This document shows, piece by piece, positions 10,351 through 19,524 of a stretch of 64,000 nucleotides of DNA. Below the pieces are notes generated by a model. The model worked only from the letters and a program-made list of their open reading frames with translations, was not told the origin of the DNA and ran no database searches. Origin of the DNA: DASSUW01 sp963759375 (GTDB lineage Bacteria; Actinomycetota; Thermoleophilia; Solirubrobacterales; Solirubrobacteraceae); NCBI GenBank assembly GCA_963759375.1, contig CAVWYY010000007.1, positions 62,001 through 126,000 of the forward strand, written 5' to 3'. Numbering within the stretch: position 1 is the stretch's first letter; the number at the start of each line of letters is the position of its first letter. A program made the translations under genes and the position numbers.

Positions 10351-11814
10351 ATGACCGCCACGCCCACGCGCACCGCGCTGGCCTGGGAGTACTCGCCGGC
10401 GCCGGAGGCCACGGACCACATCCGGCTCCGCGACCGGTACGAGCTGTTCGTCGGCGGCGGCTGGCGGCCGCCCGAGTCCGGCGCCTACGAGCCGACGATC
10501 AACCCGGCCACCGAGGAGCCGATCGCCGAGATCGCCCAGGCCTCGGACGCGGACGTCGACGCCGCCGTCGAGGCGGCCCGCGCCGCGCTCGGCCCGTGGC
10601 AGCGCCTGCGGCCGCTCGAGCGCGGCAAGTACGTCTTCCGGATCGCCCGGCTGATCCAGGAGCGCGCCCGCGAGCTGGCGATCGTCGAGTCGCTCGACGG
10701 CGGCAAGCCGATCCGCGAATCGCGCGACGTGGACGTGCCGCTGGCCGCCGCGCACTTCTTCTACTACGCCGGCTGGGCCGACAAGCTCGCGTACGGGCTC
10801 GGCGGCCGCAGCGTCGAGCCGATGGGCGTGGTCGGCCAGATCGTCCCGTGGAACTTCCCGCTGCTGATGGCCGCCTGGAAGCTCGCCCCCGCGCTCGCCT
10901 GCGGCAACACCGCGGTGCTCAAGCCCGCCGAGACCACGCCGCTGACCGCGCTGCTGCTGGCCGAGATCTGCCAGGAGGCCGAGCTGCCCGAGGGCGTCGT
11001 GAACATCCTGCCCGGCGACGGGGCGACCGGCGCCGCGCTGGTCCGCCACCCGAAGATCGACAAGATCGCCTTCACCGGCTCCACGGACGTCGGCAAGGAC
11101 ATCCAGGCCGCCACCGCGGGCCGCGACATCGGCCTCACCCTCGAGCTCGGCGGCAAGTCGGCGAACATCGTGTTCGACGACGCCGCGCTCGACCAGGCGG
11201 TCGAGGGGATCGTCAACGGCATCTTCTTCAACCAGGGCCACGTGTGCTGCGCCGGCTCGCGGCTGTTCCTGCAGGAGAGCGTGGCCGAGGAGGTCGTCGA
11301 GAAGCTGTGGCGGCGCATGGGCCTGCTGCGCGTCGGCGACCCGCTGGACAAGAACACCGACGTCGGCGCCATCAACTCCGCCGCGCAGCTGCAGCGGATC
11401 GAGGCGCTGGTCGACGCCGGCGAGCGCGAGGGCGCGACGCGGCGCACGGTCGCCTGCACGCTGCCCGAGCGCGGCTACTGGTTCGCGCCGACGCTGTTCA
11501 CCGACGTCGCGCCCGCCCACCGGATCGCCGTGGAGGAGATCTTCGGCCCGGTCGTGTCGGTGATGACCTTCCGCACACAGGCCGAGGCGATCGAGAAGGC
11601 CAACGCCAGCGCCTACGGCCTGGCCGCCGGCGTGTGGACCGACAAGGGCTCGCGCGCGCTGGCCGTGGCGCGCAGCCTGAAGGCCGGCGTGGTGTGGCAG
11701 AACACGTACAACCAGTTCGACCCGACGTCGCCGTTCGGCGGCTACAAGGAGAGCGGCTTCGGCCGCGAGGGCGGGATGGCCGGGCTGCGGCCGTACGTGA
11801 GGGTGAAGTCATGA
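10351..11814 (+). CDS. Aldehyde dehydrogenase, catalytic partner
   Basis: This 487-residue NAD(P)-dependent enzyme oxidises an aldehyde to a carboxylic acid. It has the full family layout: the MGVVGQIVPWNFPLLM cofactor strand, the FTGSTDVGK phosphate loop, the catalytic glutamate in LELGGKSANIVF and the nucleophile in GHVCCAGSR (two adjacent Cys). The C-terminus has the SPFGGYKESGFGREGG motif. It starts five bases after deoC and ends in an ATGA overlap with the next gene, so all three form one operon. The likely substrate is acetaldehyde from DeoC; that is inferred from context. The family call is very strong. Confidence 0.95.
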   Translation: MTATPTRTALAWEYSPAPEATDHIRLRDRYELFVGGGWRPPESGAYEPTINPATEEPIAEIAQASDADVDAAVEAARAALGPWQRLRPLERGKYVFRIARLIQERARELAIVESLDGGKPIRESRDVDVPLAAAHFFYYAGWADKLAYGLGGRSVEPMGVVGQIVPWNFPLLMAAWKLAPALACGNTAVLKPAETTPLTALLLAEICQEAELPEGVVNILPGDGATGAALVRHPKIDKIAFTGSTDVGKDIQAATAGRDIGLTLELGGKSANIVFDDAALDQAVEGIVNGIFFNQGHVCCAGSRLFLQESVAEEVVEKLWRRMGLLRVGDPLDKNTDVGAINSAAQLQRIEALVDAGEREGATRRTVACTLPERGYWFAPTLFTDVAPAHRIAVEEIFGPVVSVMTFRTQAEAIEKANASAYGLAAGVWTDKGSRALAVARSLKAGVVWQNTYNQFDPTSPFGGYKESGFGREGGMAGLRPYVRVKS

Positions 11815-12638
11815 GCCGGCTCCCCGTCGCCAAGACGTACAAGCTCTACGTGGGGGGCGCGTTCGTGCGCAGCGAGTCCGGCCGCCACGTGGCGGCGAAC
11901 GACCAGGCGGGCGAGCACGTCGCCAACGCCCCGCGGGGCACGCGCAAGGACGTGCGCGACGCCGTCCGCGCCGCCCGCGGCGCGCTGCCCGGCTGGCAGG
12001 GCCGCACCGCGTACAACCGTGGCCAGATCCTCTACCGGTTCGCCGAAGCGCTCGAGTCGCGCGCGGAGGAGCTCGTGGCCGAGACCGTGCGCCTGCGCGG
12101 GCTGGACACCGCCGCCGCGCGCAAGGAGATCGAGGAGGCCGTGGACCTGGCCGTCCACTACGCCGGCTGGACCGACAAGGTCCACGCGGTGCTCGGCTCG
12201 GTCAACCCGGTCGCGGCGCCGCACTTCAACTTCACGATGCCCGAGCCTTCCGGGGTGGTCGGCGTGATCGCGCCCGACGAGCCCGACGTGCTCGGCATCG
12301 TCTCCGAGATCCTGCCGCCGCTCGCCGCCGGCAACGTCGTGGTGGCGATCGTCTCCGAGCGCTGGCCGCTGCTGTCGTTGCACGTCGGCGAGGTGCTCGG
12401 CGTGGCCGACGTCCCGGCGGGGGTCGTGAACCTGCTGTCGGGCCTGCGCTCAGAGCTCGTCAAGCCGCTGGCCGGCCACCGCGACGTGGACGCGATCACC
12501 GACCCGTCCGGCGACCCCGAGGTCGTGCGGCTGGCCGCCGACAGCGTCACGCGCGTGGTGCGCCCGGCGGGCGACTCGCTCAGCCGGATCGAGGGCTACG
12601 TCGAGCTCAAGACCGCCTGGCACCCCGTCGGCACGTAG
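11811..12638 (+). CDS. Truncated aldehyde dehydrogenase-like protein without a catalytic domain
   Basis: This 275-residue protein matches the N-terminal, cofactor-binding half of aldehyde dehydrogenases (KLYVGGAFVRSESGR, a VHYAGWTDK helix, PSGVVGVIAPDEPDVLGIV, PPLAAGNVVV, VLGVADVPAGVVNLLSG). It stops before the region that carries the catalytic Cys, and the usual LELGGK glutamate motif is missing. The reading frame is intact, with normal codon use and an ATGA overlap with the upstream catalytic gene, so it looks like a retained partner and not a decayed copy. It may form mixed oligomers with the upstream enzyme or act as a scaffold. Full-length and short aldehyde dehydrogenase genes next to deoC are, from memory, seen in other actinobacteria. 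Confidence 0.8.
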   Translation: MSRLPVAKTYKLYVGGAFVRSESGRHVAANDQAGEHVANAPRGTRKDVRDAVRAARGALPGWQGRTAYNRGQILYRFAEALESRAEELVAETVRLRGLDTAAARKEIEEAVDLAVHYAGWTDKVHAVLGSVNPVAAPHFNFTMPEPSGVVGVIAPDEPDVLGIVSEILPPLAAGNVVVAIVSERWPLLSLHVGEVLGVADVPAGVVNLLSGLRSELVKPLAGHRDVDAITDPSGDPEVVRLAADSVTRVVRPAGDSLSRIEGYVELKTAWHPVGT

Positions 12639-12641
12639 GGG

Positions 12642-13718
12642 TCAGAGCGCGCGCAACTGCTCGATGGTGAGGCCCGACAGGCCCGCGGCGGCCATCGTCC
12701 GCCTCGCCTCGCCGCGGAAGTCGCGCGCCATGACCACCGACGCGATCTCGATGATCGCGTCCATCACCGGCGTCGGCACGCCGACCTGGCGCCCGAGGTC
12801 GGACAGGAACACCATGCCGAAGCCGACGTCCTCGGTCAGGTAGCGGCTGTCGAGCTTGCTCTGGGCGCGGATCCCGCGGAACCCGGGCGCCGCGGAGTAG
12901 CCGGTCGAGTAGTTGTCCTCGACCATGTAGCCCTGGAGGATCCCCATCGCGGGATCGGACAGCACGGTCACGCCCAGCGCCGTGGCGAGCGCGAGGCGCT
13001 CGCGGTCGACGCCCTCGATCAGGCGCCCGACGCTCTCGGTCACACCGTCCTCGTAAAAATCGAACGCTCCCCCCGTGCGCTCGATCAGCGCCGCGTTGAG
13101 CAGCGTCACGGCCGGATGGATCACGGGGTTGCCGTTCTGCAGCGTGGTCTGGAACACGCTCTCGGCGGCCGTCAGCCCCGGGTACACCTCGAGCAGCGCG
13201 GCGTGGAGCTGCGCCGTACCGCCGCGCGGGACGGCCGCGACCGAGAGCCCGGACTCGAGCTTGAGGAAGACGCGCATCTCCCCGGGCTCGGTCACGCGCA
13301 CGGCGTAGGGCAGCGTGCTGGTCTCGCCGATGGTGTAGGTGTCGTCGTCGAGCGCCAGGCCCAGCGCGGTCTTGAAGACGAGGCTGCCGGCGCACGAGCT
13401 CGGGCACACGACGATCGCCTGCCCGGGCCGCAGGTACGGCTGGACGGCACGAGCGGTCGGCTCGGTGGCGAACGCCGGGCTGACCGCGAAGACCAGCTCG
13501 GCGCCGTCCATCGCCTGCGCGATGTCGTGGCCCGCGTAGCGGATCCTCGCGAAGCCCTCCAGTTGCCCGGAGCTCCGGATCCCGCCCTGGGCCGTGATCG
13601 CCGCCAGGTTCGCCGGGAACCGCTCGAAGTCGAACACGCCGACCTCGTGGCCGTGCTGCGCCCAGTCGAATGCGACCGCGCACCCCCCGTTCCCGGACCC
13701 CAGCACCGCGACCTTCAT
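12642..13718 (-). CDS. Opine/octopine dehydrogenase family NAD(P)-dependent oxidoreductase
   Basis: This 358-residue protein opens with a Rossmann nucleotide site (MKVAVLGSGNGGCAVAFDWAQHGHEV) and has the C-terminal alpha-helical domain typical of the octopine/nopaline dehydrogenase group. That includes NGNPVIHPAVTLLNAALIE, where the family's substrate-handling His sits, and EDNYSTGYSAAPGFRGI. Members join or release an amino acid and a 2-oxo acid through a secondary amine, but many bacterial members have unknown substrates. The gene runs convergent to the deoC operon with three bases between stop codons, and divergent from the phosphatase gene with 40 bp between starts. Neighbours do not reveal a pathway. 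Confidence 0.8.
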   Translation of the reverse strand: MKVAVLGSGNGGCAVAFDWAQHGHEVGVFDFERFPANLAAITAQGGIRSSGQLEGFARIRYAGHDIAQAMDGAELVFAVSPAFATEPTARAVQPYLRPGQAIVVCPSSCAGSLVFKTALGLALDDDTYTIGETSTLPYAVRVTEPGEMRVFLKLESGLSVAAVPRGGTAQLHAALLEVYPGLTAAESVFQTTLQNGNPVIHPAVTLLNAALIERTGGAFDFYEDGVTESVGRLIEGVDRERLALATALGVTVLSDPAMGILQGYMVEDNYSTGYSAAPGFRGIRAQSKLDSRYLTEDVGFGMVFLSDLGRQVGVPTPVMDAIIEIASVVMARDFRGEARRTMAAAGLSGLTIEQLRAL

Positions 13719-13758
13719 CAGCGCGATCCTATCCGCGCCCCGTTAGGCTCCCGCGGCG

Positions 13759-15360
13759 ATGCTCTCACGCCGCCAGTTCCTCATCCGCGGCGGCTCGGCG
13801 GGAGCCGCCCTCGTCGTCGCCCCACAGACCGCCGTGGAGGCGCTCGCCCGGCCGAAGCTGCTCCGCGGTGGAAGGTTCAGCCAGGGCGTGCTGTCCGGCG
13901 ATCCGACGCCGCACGGCATCACGCTGCTGACCGTCCTCGACGAGGTGTCGGGCTCGGGCACGGTGCGGCTCGAGGTCGCCCGCGACCGCGACTTCCGCCG
14001 CGTCGTGGCCCGCGAGACGATCTCCACCAGCGGGAAGCGCAACCACTCGGTGAAGGCGCGCGTGGGCCACCTGGCGCCGCACGAGCGCTACTACTACCGC
14101 TTCGAGACGCGCGACCGGCACAGCCCCGTCGGGCAGTTCCAGACCGCGCTGCCGACCGACTCCCGCCAGCCCGTGCGGTTCGCGTTCTTCTCGTGCGCGG
14201 ACTACACGCACGGCTACTACAACGCCTACGACCTCATGCGCCGCGATGACGTCGACTTCATCGTCTGCCTGGGCGACTACATCTACGGCGAGGCCTACCA
14301 CTCGGTGGCCGGCGGAACCGGCGTGCGCGACGACCGCATCGGCGAGGTCAACCCGCAGCACACCGACGACTTCGTGCGCGAGGCGCTCACGCTCTCGGAC
14401 TACCGCGAGAAGTACGCGCTGTACCGGTCGGACAAGATCCTGCGCCAGCTCCACGCCCGCTTCCCGATGGTCACGATCTGGGACGACCACGAGGTGCAGG
14501 ACAACTACGCCGGCGGCGTCCCGGACGGCGGCCTGGAGCCATCGCTGCGCTTCTCGGAGGACCGCAAGCGCGCGGCCTACAAGGCGTTCTTCGAGTCGAT
14601 GCCGTTCTACGGCGGCCCGACGAAGCAGGTCTTCCGGGCGCAGCGCCACGGCCGCAACGTCGACCTGATCATGCTCGACCAGCGCAAGTACCGGGCCGAC
14701 CAGCCGTGCGACGACGCGACGTCGCCGCCGTGCCCGGACCTGAACGCGCCGCGGCGGTTCCTGGGGAGCCGGCAGATGGACTGGCTCAAGCGCCGCCTCA
14801 GCACGTCGAAGGCGACGTGGAAGGTGGTCGGCTCGCAGACGATGATGATGCCGGCGAAGGTCGGCCCGAACACGTACTACGGGTTCGACAACTGGCAGGG
14901 CTACCCGCAGGAGCGCGAGGAGCTGCTGGCGCACATCCGCGACGAGGGCATCGAGGACGTCGTCTTCATCACCGGCGACATCCACCTGTTCCTGGCCGGC
15001 GACGTGCGCACCAACCTCGGCAGCGGGCCAAGCGTCGCCGTCGAGTTCGTCGGCGGCTCGATCACCTCGCAGAACCTCGGCGAGACCGACGTGGTGATCC
15101 CGGGCAACGACGCGAACCCGAACACGCCCCCGGCGGTGTTCGACGCGCTGCGCTCATTCAACCCGTGGATCGACAACGGCGACCTCGACCACCACGGCTA
15201 CGCGATCGTCGAGGCCACGCGCAGCGGCTTCGACTGCACGCTCAAGCGCGTCCCGTCGATCAAGAAGCGCTCGCGCGCGACCATGACCACGAACGGGTTC
15301 CGCTACCACCTGGACCGCGGCCAGAAGTCGATCAAGGGCCAGAACGGCCCGGCGGTGTGA
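13759..15360 (+). CDS. phoD: PhoD-like alkaline phosphatase/phosphodiesterase, Tat-exported
   Basis: This 533-residue enzyme would release phosphate from phosphodiesters such as teichoic acid or nucleic acid outside the cell. The N-terminus has a twin-arginine signal (SRRQFLIRGGSAGAALVVA). The PhoD N-terminal domain (FSQGVLSGDPTPHGITLLT) is followed by the metal-binding catalytic domain with FFSCADYTHGYYNAY, FIVCLGDYIYGEAYH and VTIWDDHEVQDNYAGG, and a late FITGDIHLFLAGDV His/Asp motif. These residues bind the Fe/Ca centre in known PhoD proteins. The length is normal. It shares a 40-bp divergent gap with the opine dehydrogenase-like gene and overlaps the next small gene (GTGA). No Pho box was recognised. 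Confidence 0.9.
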   Translation: MLSRRQFLIRGGSAGAALVVAPQTAVEALARPKLLRGGRFSQGVLSGDPTPHGITLLTVLDEVSGSGTVRLEVARDRDFRRVVARETISTSGKRNHSVKARVGHLAPHERYYYRFETRDRHSPVGQFQTALPTDSRQPVRFAFFSCADYTHGYYNAYDLMRRDDVDFIVCLGDYIYGEAYHSVAGGTGVRDDRIGEVNPQHTDDFVREALTLSDYREKYALYRSDKILRQLHARFPMVTIWDDHEVQDNYAGGVPDGGLEPSLRFSEDRKRAAYKAFFESMPFYGGPTKQVFRAQRHGRNVDLIMLDQRKYRADQPCDDATSPPCPDLNAPRRFLGSRQMDWLKRRLSTSKATWKVVGSQTMMMPAKVGPNTYYGFDNWQGYPQEREELLAHIRDEGIEDVVFITGDIHLFLAGDVRTNLGSGPSVAVEFVGGSITSQNLGETDVVIPGNDANPNTPPAVFDALRSFNPWIDNGDLDHHGYAIVEATRSGFDCTLKRVPSIKKRSRATMTTNGFRYHLDRGQKSIKGQNGPAV

Positions 15361-15539
15361 ACCGCCGCCCGCGACTGGAGCTGCGGGGCTCGAGCGCGAC
15401 GCCCGAGGAGGCCGCCGCCGTCATGGCGGCGGTCGAGCAGTTCCTGCGCGACACCACTCCGCCGGCGGCGCCGGAGGAGCCACGGGAGAGCCCGTGGGTC
15501 CGCGCCGCGCGCCTCGAAGCCGTCGACCGCGAACCCTGA
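15357..15539 (+). CDS. Small acyl-CoA carboxylase epsilon-like protein
   Basis: This 60-residue ORF starts at GTG 15357, overlapping the phoD stop by three bases. It reads LELRGSSATPEEAAAVMAAVEQFL, a proline-rich linker, then SPWVRAARLEAVDREP. The pattern of a short strand, 'ATPEE.AAv.aavE..l' helix, linker and 'W..aaRl' tail matches the small epsilon subunits that stabilise actinobacterial acyl-CoA carboxylases. The carboxylase beta and alpha genes are at 1927-3495 and 24413-26164, so this copy would be encoded away from both. Codon use is typical of coding sequence here. The match is to a short, weakly conserved family, so the role is tentative although the gene is probably real. Confidence 0.6.
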   Translation: MNRRPRLELRGSSATPEEAAAVMAAVEQFLRDTTPPAAPEEPRESPWVRAARLEAVDREP

Positions 15540-15569
15540 GGGGGGACTGTCCCCCCTTGATCGGGGGGA
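15540..15569 (+). promoter_or_regulatory. Two mutually exclusive hairpins upstream of sulfite reductase
   Basis: One C run can pair on either side. GGGGGGAC (15540-15547) pairs with GTCCCCCC (15549-15556), and TCCCCCC (15550-15556) pairs with GGGGGGA (15563-15569) across the loop TTGATC. Only one stem can form at a time, the arrangement seen in attenuators and antiterminators. The stretch begins directly after the epsilon-like gene's stop and lies 40 bp before the sulfite reductase ATG. No T-run follows either stem, so an intrinsic terminator is not obvious. It could be a simple end-of-operon hairpin for the upstream genes or a switch for the sulfur operon. Confidence 0.45.
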
Positions 15570-15608
15570 AATGGCTGGAATCGGATCTGGTTTTGGTACT
15601 TTGGGCGC

Positions 15609-17407
15609 ATGAGTGCCAAGCCGGGTTCTCTCGAGAACCCCGAGATCCGCGACGACGTACCGGGCCACGTCATCCCGATCCTCGAGCGGGAGTTCGACGA
15701 CTTCGACAACGAGGCCGAGAAGTTCCTCGCCGGCGAGATGACCGAGGACGAGTTCATCGGCTTCCGGCTCAAGCAGGGGGTCTACGGCCAGCGCCAGGCC
15801 GACGTGCAGATGATCCGGGTGAAGCTGCCGTTCGGCGGCATCACGCCGGAGCAGATGGACACGTTCGCCGACGTCATCGAGCGCTGGGTGCCGCTCAACA
15901 AGGGCCACATCACCACGCGGCAGAACATCCAGATGCACCACGTGCCGCTGCGCGACGCCGCCGCCCTGATCCGTGAGATCTCCGACGCCGGGCTGTCCAG
16001 CCGCGAGGGCTGCGGCAACACCGTGCGCAACGTGACCGCCGACCCTGGGCCGGCGTGTGCCACGACGAGACCTTCGACCCGACGCCGTACGCGGGCGCCT
16101 ACGTGCGGTACTTCGTGCGCCATCCCACGACGCAGCTGATGCCGCGCAAGGTCAAGACCGCGTTCACGGGCTCGGACACCGACCGCGCGCTCACCGGCAT
16201 CCATGACGTCGCGTTCATCGCCCGCGAGCGCGACGGCGTCGAGCGGCTTCGAGATGCGCATCGGCGGCGGCACGTCGATCATGCCGCGGATCGCGCCGAC
16301 GCTGATCGACTTCGTGCGCGCCGACGACGGCGAGTACCTCAAGTACACCGAGGCCGTCCTGAGGATCTTCGACCGCCAGGACTGGCTGCGCGTCAACCGC
16401 GCCCGTGCCCGCCTGAAGGTGATGGTCGACAAGATCGGCATCGAGGCGATGCGCGAGCAGGTCGAGGAGGAGCTGCAGGGCGACTGGGTCGACGAGCGCG
16501 ACTTCTCGCCGGTCGACCGGCTGTTCGAGCACGACGAGGAGGCGCACGCCCCGGAGCAACCGCTCTCCCCCGGCTCGCCGAACGGCGACCTCACCGAGTT
16601 CCGCCGCTTCCACGACGCGAACGTCGAGGCCCAGCGCCAGGAGGGCTTCTCGGCCGTGCAGGTGAAGGTTCCGCGCGGCGACCTCACGCCCGAGCAGTTC
16701 CGCGGGCTGGCGGACGTCATGCGCGACTTCTCCGGCGGCTACGCCCGCACCACCGTGCATCAGAACTTCGTGCTGCGCTGGGTGCGCGACGAGTCGGTCT
16801 ACGACGTCTGGACCCGGCTCACCGAGCTCGGGCTGGGCGACGCCGGGGCCGACCAGGTGAACGACGTCGTGTCGTGCCCCGGCACCGACTCCTGCAAGCT
16901 CGGCATCACCAGCTCGATGGGGCTCAACCGCGCGGTCGTCGGAGCGGATCGAGGCGATGAACATCACCGACCCGCTGACGCGCGGCATCCACATCAAGAT
17001 GTCCGGCTGCCCCAACGGCTGCAGCCAGCACCACATCGGCAACATCGGGTTCTACGGCGCGTCGATCAAGGTCGGCGCAGCACACGATCCCCGCCTACGT
17101 CGCCCACATCGGCGGCAACTACGAAGGCGGCGAGATCGTCTACGGCACGCGGCTGAAGGTCCGCCTGCCGGCCAAGCGCGTGCCCGAGGCGGTCGAGCGC
17201 TGGATCCGCAAGTACGAGGCCGAGCGCGAGGAGGGCGAGGGGTTCAACGCCTACGCCGCCCGCGTCGGCACCAAGGAGTTCGAGGACGCGGTCCGCGATC
17301 TCGCCATGCCCGTCGAGTTCGGCCTGGAGACGATGAACGAGTTCATCGACTGGACCAAGAAGGTCCCGTTCGAGGTCATCCGCGGCGAGGGCGAGTGCGC
17401 GGTCTGA
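15609..17407 (+). CDS. Ferredoxin-dependent assimilatory sulfite/nitrite reductase, frameshifted
   Basis: Five frame segments join into one protein of about 599 residues, the normal length for siroheme sulfite/nitrite reductases. It reduces sulfite to sulfide (or nitrite to ammonia) with six electrons. The N-terminal half has REGCGNTVRNVTADP. The 4Fe-4S/siroheme ligands are intact as CPGTDSCKLG and KMSGCPNGCSQHH (C-x5-C and C-x3-C), and GGNYEGGEIVYGTRL follows. Shifts lie near 16043-16046, 16240-16246, 16938-16942 and 17074-17081; family residues continue directly after each. CysD and CysN genes follow with overlaps, so sulfite is the likely substrate. With all catalytic residues kept, sequence errors are more likely than loss of function. 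Confidence 0.85.
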
Positions 17408-18276
17408 TGGACCACCTCGACCAGCTCGAGGCCGAGGCGATCCACGTCATCCGCGAGGTGGCGGCGGAGCTCGAGAAGCCCGTGCTGCTGTTCAGCGGCG
17501 GCAAGGACTCGATCGTCCTGCTGCACCTCGCGCGCAAGGCGTTCCGCGCCGGGGATGTGCCGTTCCCGGTCATGCACGTGGACACCGGGCACAACTTCCC
17601 CGAGGTGATCGCGTTCCGCGACCGGCACGTGCCGGACGTGCTCGTGGCCTCGGTGCAGGAGTCGATCGACCGCGGGCGGGTGCGCGACGAGCCGTCGCGC
17701 AACCAGCTGCAGACGACGACGCTGCTCGACGCGATCGAGGCGCACGGGTTCGACGCCGCGTTCGGCGGCGCCCGGCGGGACGAGGAGCGAGCGCGCGCGA
17801 AGGAGCGGGTGTTCTCGTTCCGCGACGACTTCGGGCAGTGGGATCCCCGCCGCCAGCGGCCGGAGCTGTGGGACCTCTACAACGGCCGCGTGCGGCGGGG
17901 TGAGCACGTGCGGGTCTTCCCGCTGTCGAACTGGACCGAGCTCGACGTGTGGGAGTACATCCGCGCCGAGGAGCTCGAGATCCCGTCGATCTACTTCGCC
18001 CACGAGCGCGAGGTGTTCGCGCGGGACGGGATGCTCTACGCCGTGTCGGACTTCCTGCCGCTGCAGGACGGCGAGGAGCCGTTCCTCGAGTCGGTCCGCT
18101 ACCGCACGGTGGGCGACATGACGTGCACCGGCGCGGTCCGCTCGCACGCGGTGGCGCTCGACGACGTGATCTCCGAGATCGCCGCCACGCGGATCACCGA
18201 GCGCGGCGAGACCCGCGCCGACGACCGCGTGAGCGAGGCCGCCATGGAAGATCGCAAGCGCGTGGGCTACTTCTGA
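17407..18276 (+). CDS. cysD: Sulfate adenylyltransferase subunit 2 (ATP sulfurylase, small subunit)
   Basis: This 289-residue subunit forms adenosine 5'-phosphosulfate from ATP and sulfate, the first step of sulfate assimilation. The PP-loop LLFSGGKDSIVLLHLARKAF (residues 29-48) binds ATP pyrophosphate. FPVMHVDTGHNFPEVIAFRD, the AAFGGARRDEERARAKERVFSF core and the PLSNWTELDVWEYI C-terminal motif are all present. The length fits the family (about 300). Its ATG overlaps the sulfite reductase stop (TGATG), and its own stop overlaps the cysN ATG in the same way, so translation is probably coupled through the operon. It requires the GTPase CysN encoded next. No PAPS reductase (cysH) or APS kinase gene is visible nearby. 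Confidence 0.95.
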   Translation: MDHLDQLEAEAIHVIREVAAELEKPVLLFSGGKDSIVLLHLARKAFRAGDVPFPVMHVDTGHNFPEVIAFRDRHVPDVLVASVQESIDRGRVRDEPSRNQLQTTTLLDAIEAHGFDAAFGGARRDEERARAKERVFSFRDDFGQWDPRRQRPELWDLYNGRVRRGEHVRVFPLSNWTELDVWEYIRAEELEIPSIYFAHEREVFARDGMLYAVSDFLPLQDGEEPFLESVRYRTVGDMTCTGAVRSHAVALDDVISEIAATRITERGETRADDRVSEAAMEDRKRVGYF

Positions 18277-19452
18277 TGCTCCGCGTCGCCACGGCGGGAT
18301 CGGTCGACGACGGCAAGTCGACGCTGATCGGCCGCCTGCTGCACGACTCCAAGTCGCTGATGGCCGACGAGCTCGGCACGGCCGCCGACCTCGCGCGGCT
18401 GACCGACGGCCTGCGCGCCGAGCGCGAGCAGGGCATCACGATCGACGTCGCGTACCGCCACTTCGCGACGCCGAACCGCCGGTTCGTGCTGCACGACTGC
18501 CCCGGCCACGCGCAGTACACGCGCAACATGGCCACCGGCGCGTCGACCGCCGACCTGGCGCTCGTCCTGGTCGACGCCCGGCGGGGGATGACCGAGCAGT
18601 CGCGCCGCCACCTGGCGATCGCGGCGCTGCTCGGCGTGCCGGGCGTGACCGTGCTGATCAACAAGATGGACCTGGTCGGCTACGCCGAGGAGCGCTTCGA
18701 CGCGGTGGCGCGCGAGGTGCTCGACTGGGCGTCGCGGCTCGGCCTGGAGGGCGTGGGCTTCATCCCGGTGTCGGCGCTGCACGGCGACAACGTGGTCGAG
18801 CGGTCGGCGGCGATGCCGTGGTACGCGGGCGAGTCGCTGCTCGAGCACCTGGAGGCGGCGCCGGCCGGCGACGGCCTGGCCGACGGCCCGGCCCGGCTGC
18901 CGATCCAGTACGTGATCCGCGCGGCGGCCGAGCGCTGGTACGCGGGCCGCCTGGCCTCCGGCACGCTGCGGGTGGGCGACGACGTGGTCGTCCTGCCGTC
19001 CGGCACGCGCTCGCGCGTGGCCGCGTTCGAGGACGGCGCCGACACGGCCGTGGCCGCGCCGCTCGATCGCCGTCGCGCTCGAGGACGAGCTCGACGTCGG
19101 CCGCGGCGACCTGCTCGCGCGCGCCTCCGAGGCGCCCGAGCCGGTCCGCGAGCTCGAGGCCACGCTGTGCTGGCTCGGGGACGAGCCGGCGCGGCCGGGC
19201 GCCCGCTATCTGATCAAGCACACGACCCGCTCGGTGCCGGCGAAGCTGGACGCGATCGAGCACCGGCTCGACGTCACGACGCTCGCCCACGAGCCCGCCG
19301 ACGAGCTCGAGCTCAACGCCATCGGCCGGGTCCGACTGCGCCTCGCGTCACCGCTCGTGCCGGACCCGTACGACCGGGTCCGGGCCACCGGCGCGTTCAT
19401 CGTCGTCGATGAGAGGACGAATGACACCGTCGGAGCGGGTATGACTGTCTAG
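18276..19452 (+). CDS. cysN: Sulfate adenylyltransferase subunit 1 (GTPase), one frameshift
   Basis: This EF-Tu-like GTPase drives APS synthesis by CysD. G motifs are intact: GSVDDGKST (G1, residues 8-16), GITIDVAYRHF (switch I), DCPGHAQYTRNM (G3) and NKMDLVGY (G4). Domain 2 follows with LPIQYVIRAAAERWYAGRLASG. Near 19062-19066 the frame shifts, and the family sequence resumes as EDELDVGRGDLL, then a C-terminal barrel strand LDVTTLAHEPADELELNAIGRVRL. The composite is about 391 residues, shorter than proteobacterial CysN (about 475) but within the range of stand-alone versions without a fused CysC kinase. The shift is a single event in a conserved gene. Confidence 0.88.
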
Positions 19453-19524
19453 AATTCCGCAGGCGCTGCTCATCCGGGGGCGGCGCTTGAATCGAAGAGA
19501 AGGCCTGGCACAGCGGGAGGCTGT

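Noticed and set aside
11811..12638. Calling the short aldehyde dehydrogenase a pseudogene
   Set aside because: The frame is intact with normal codon use and a coupled start, and no remnant of the missing half lies downstream.
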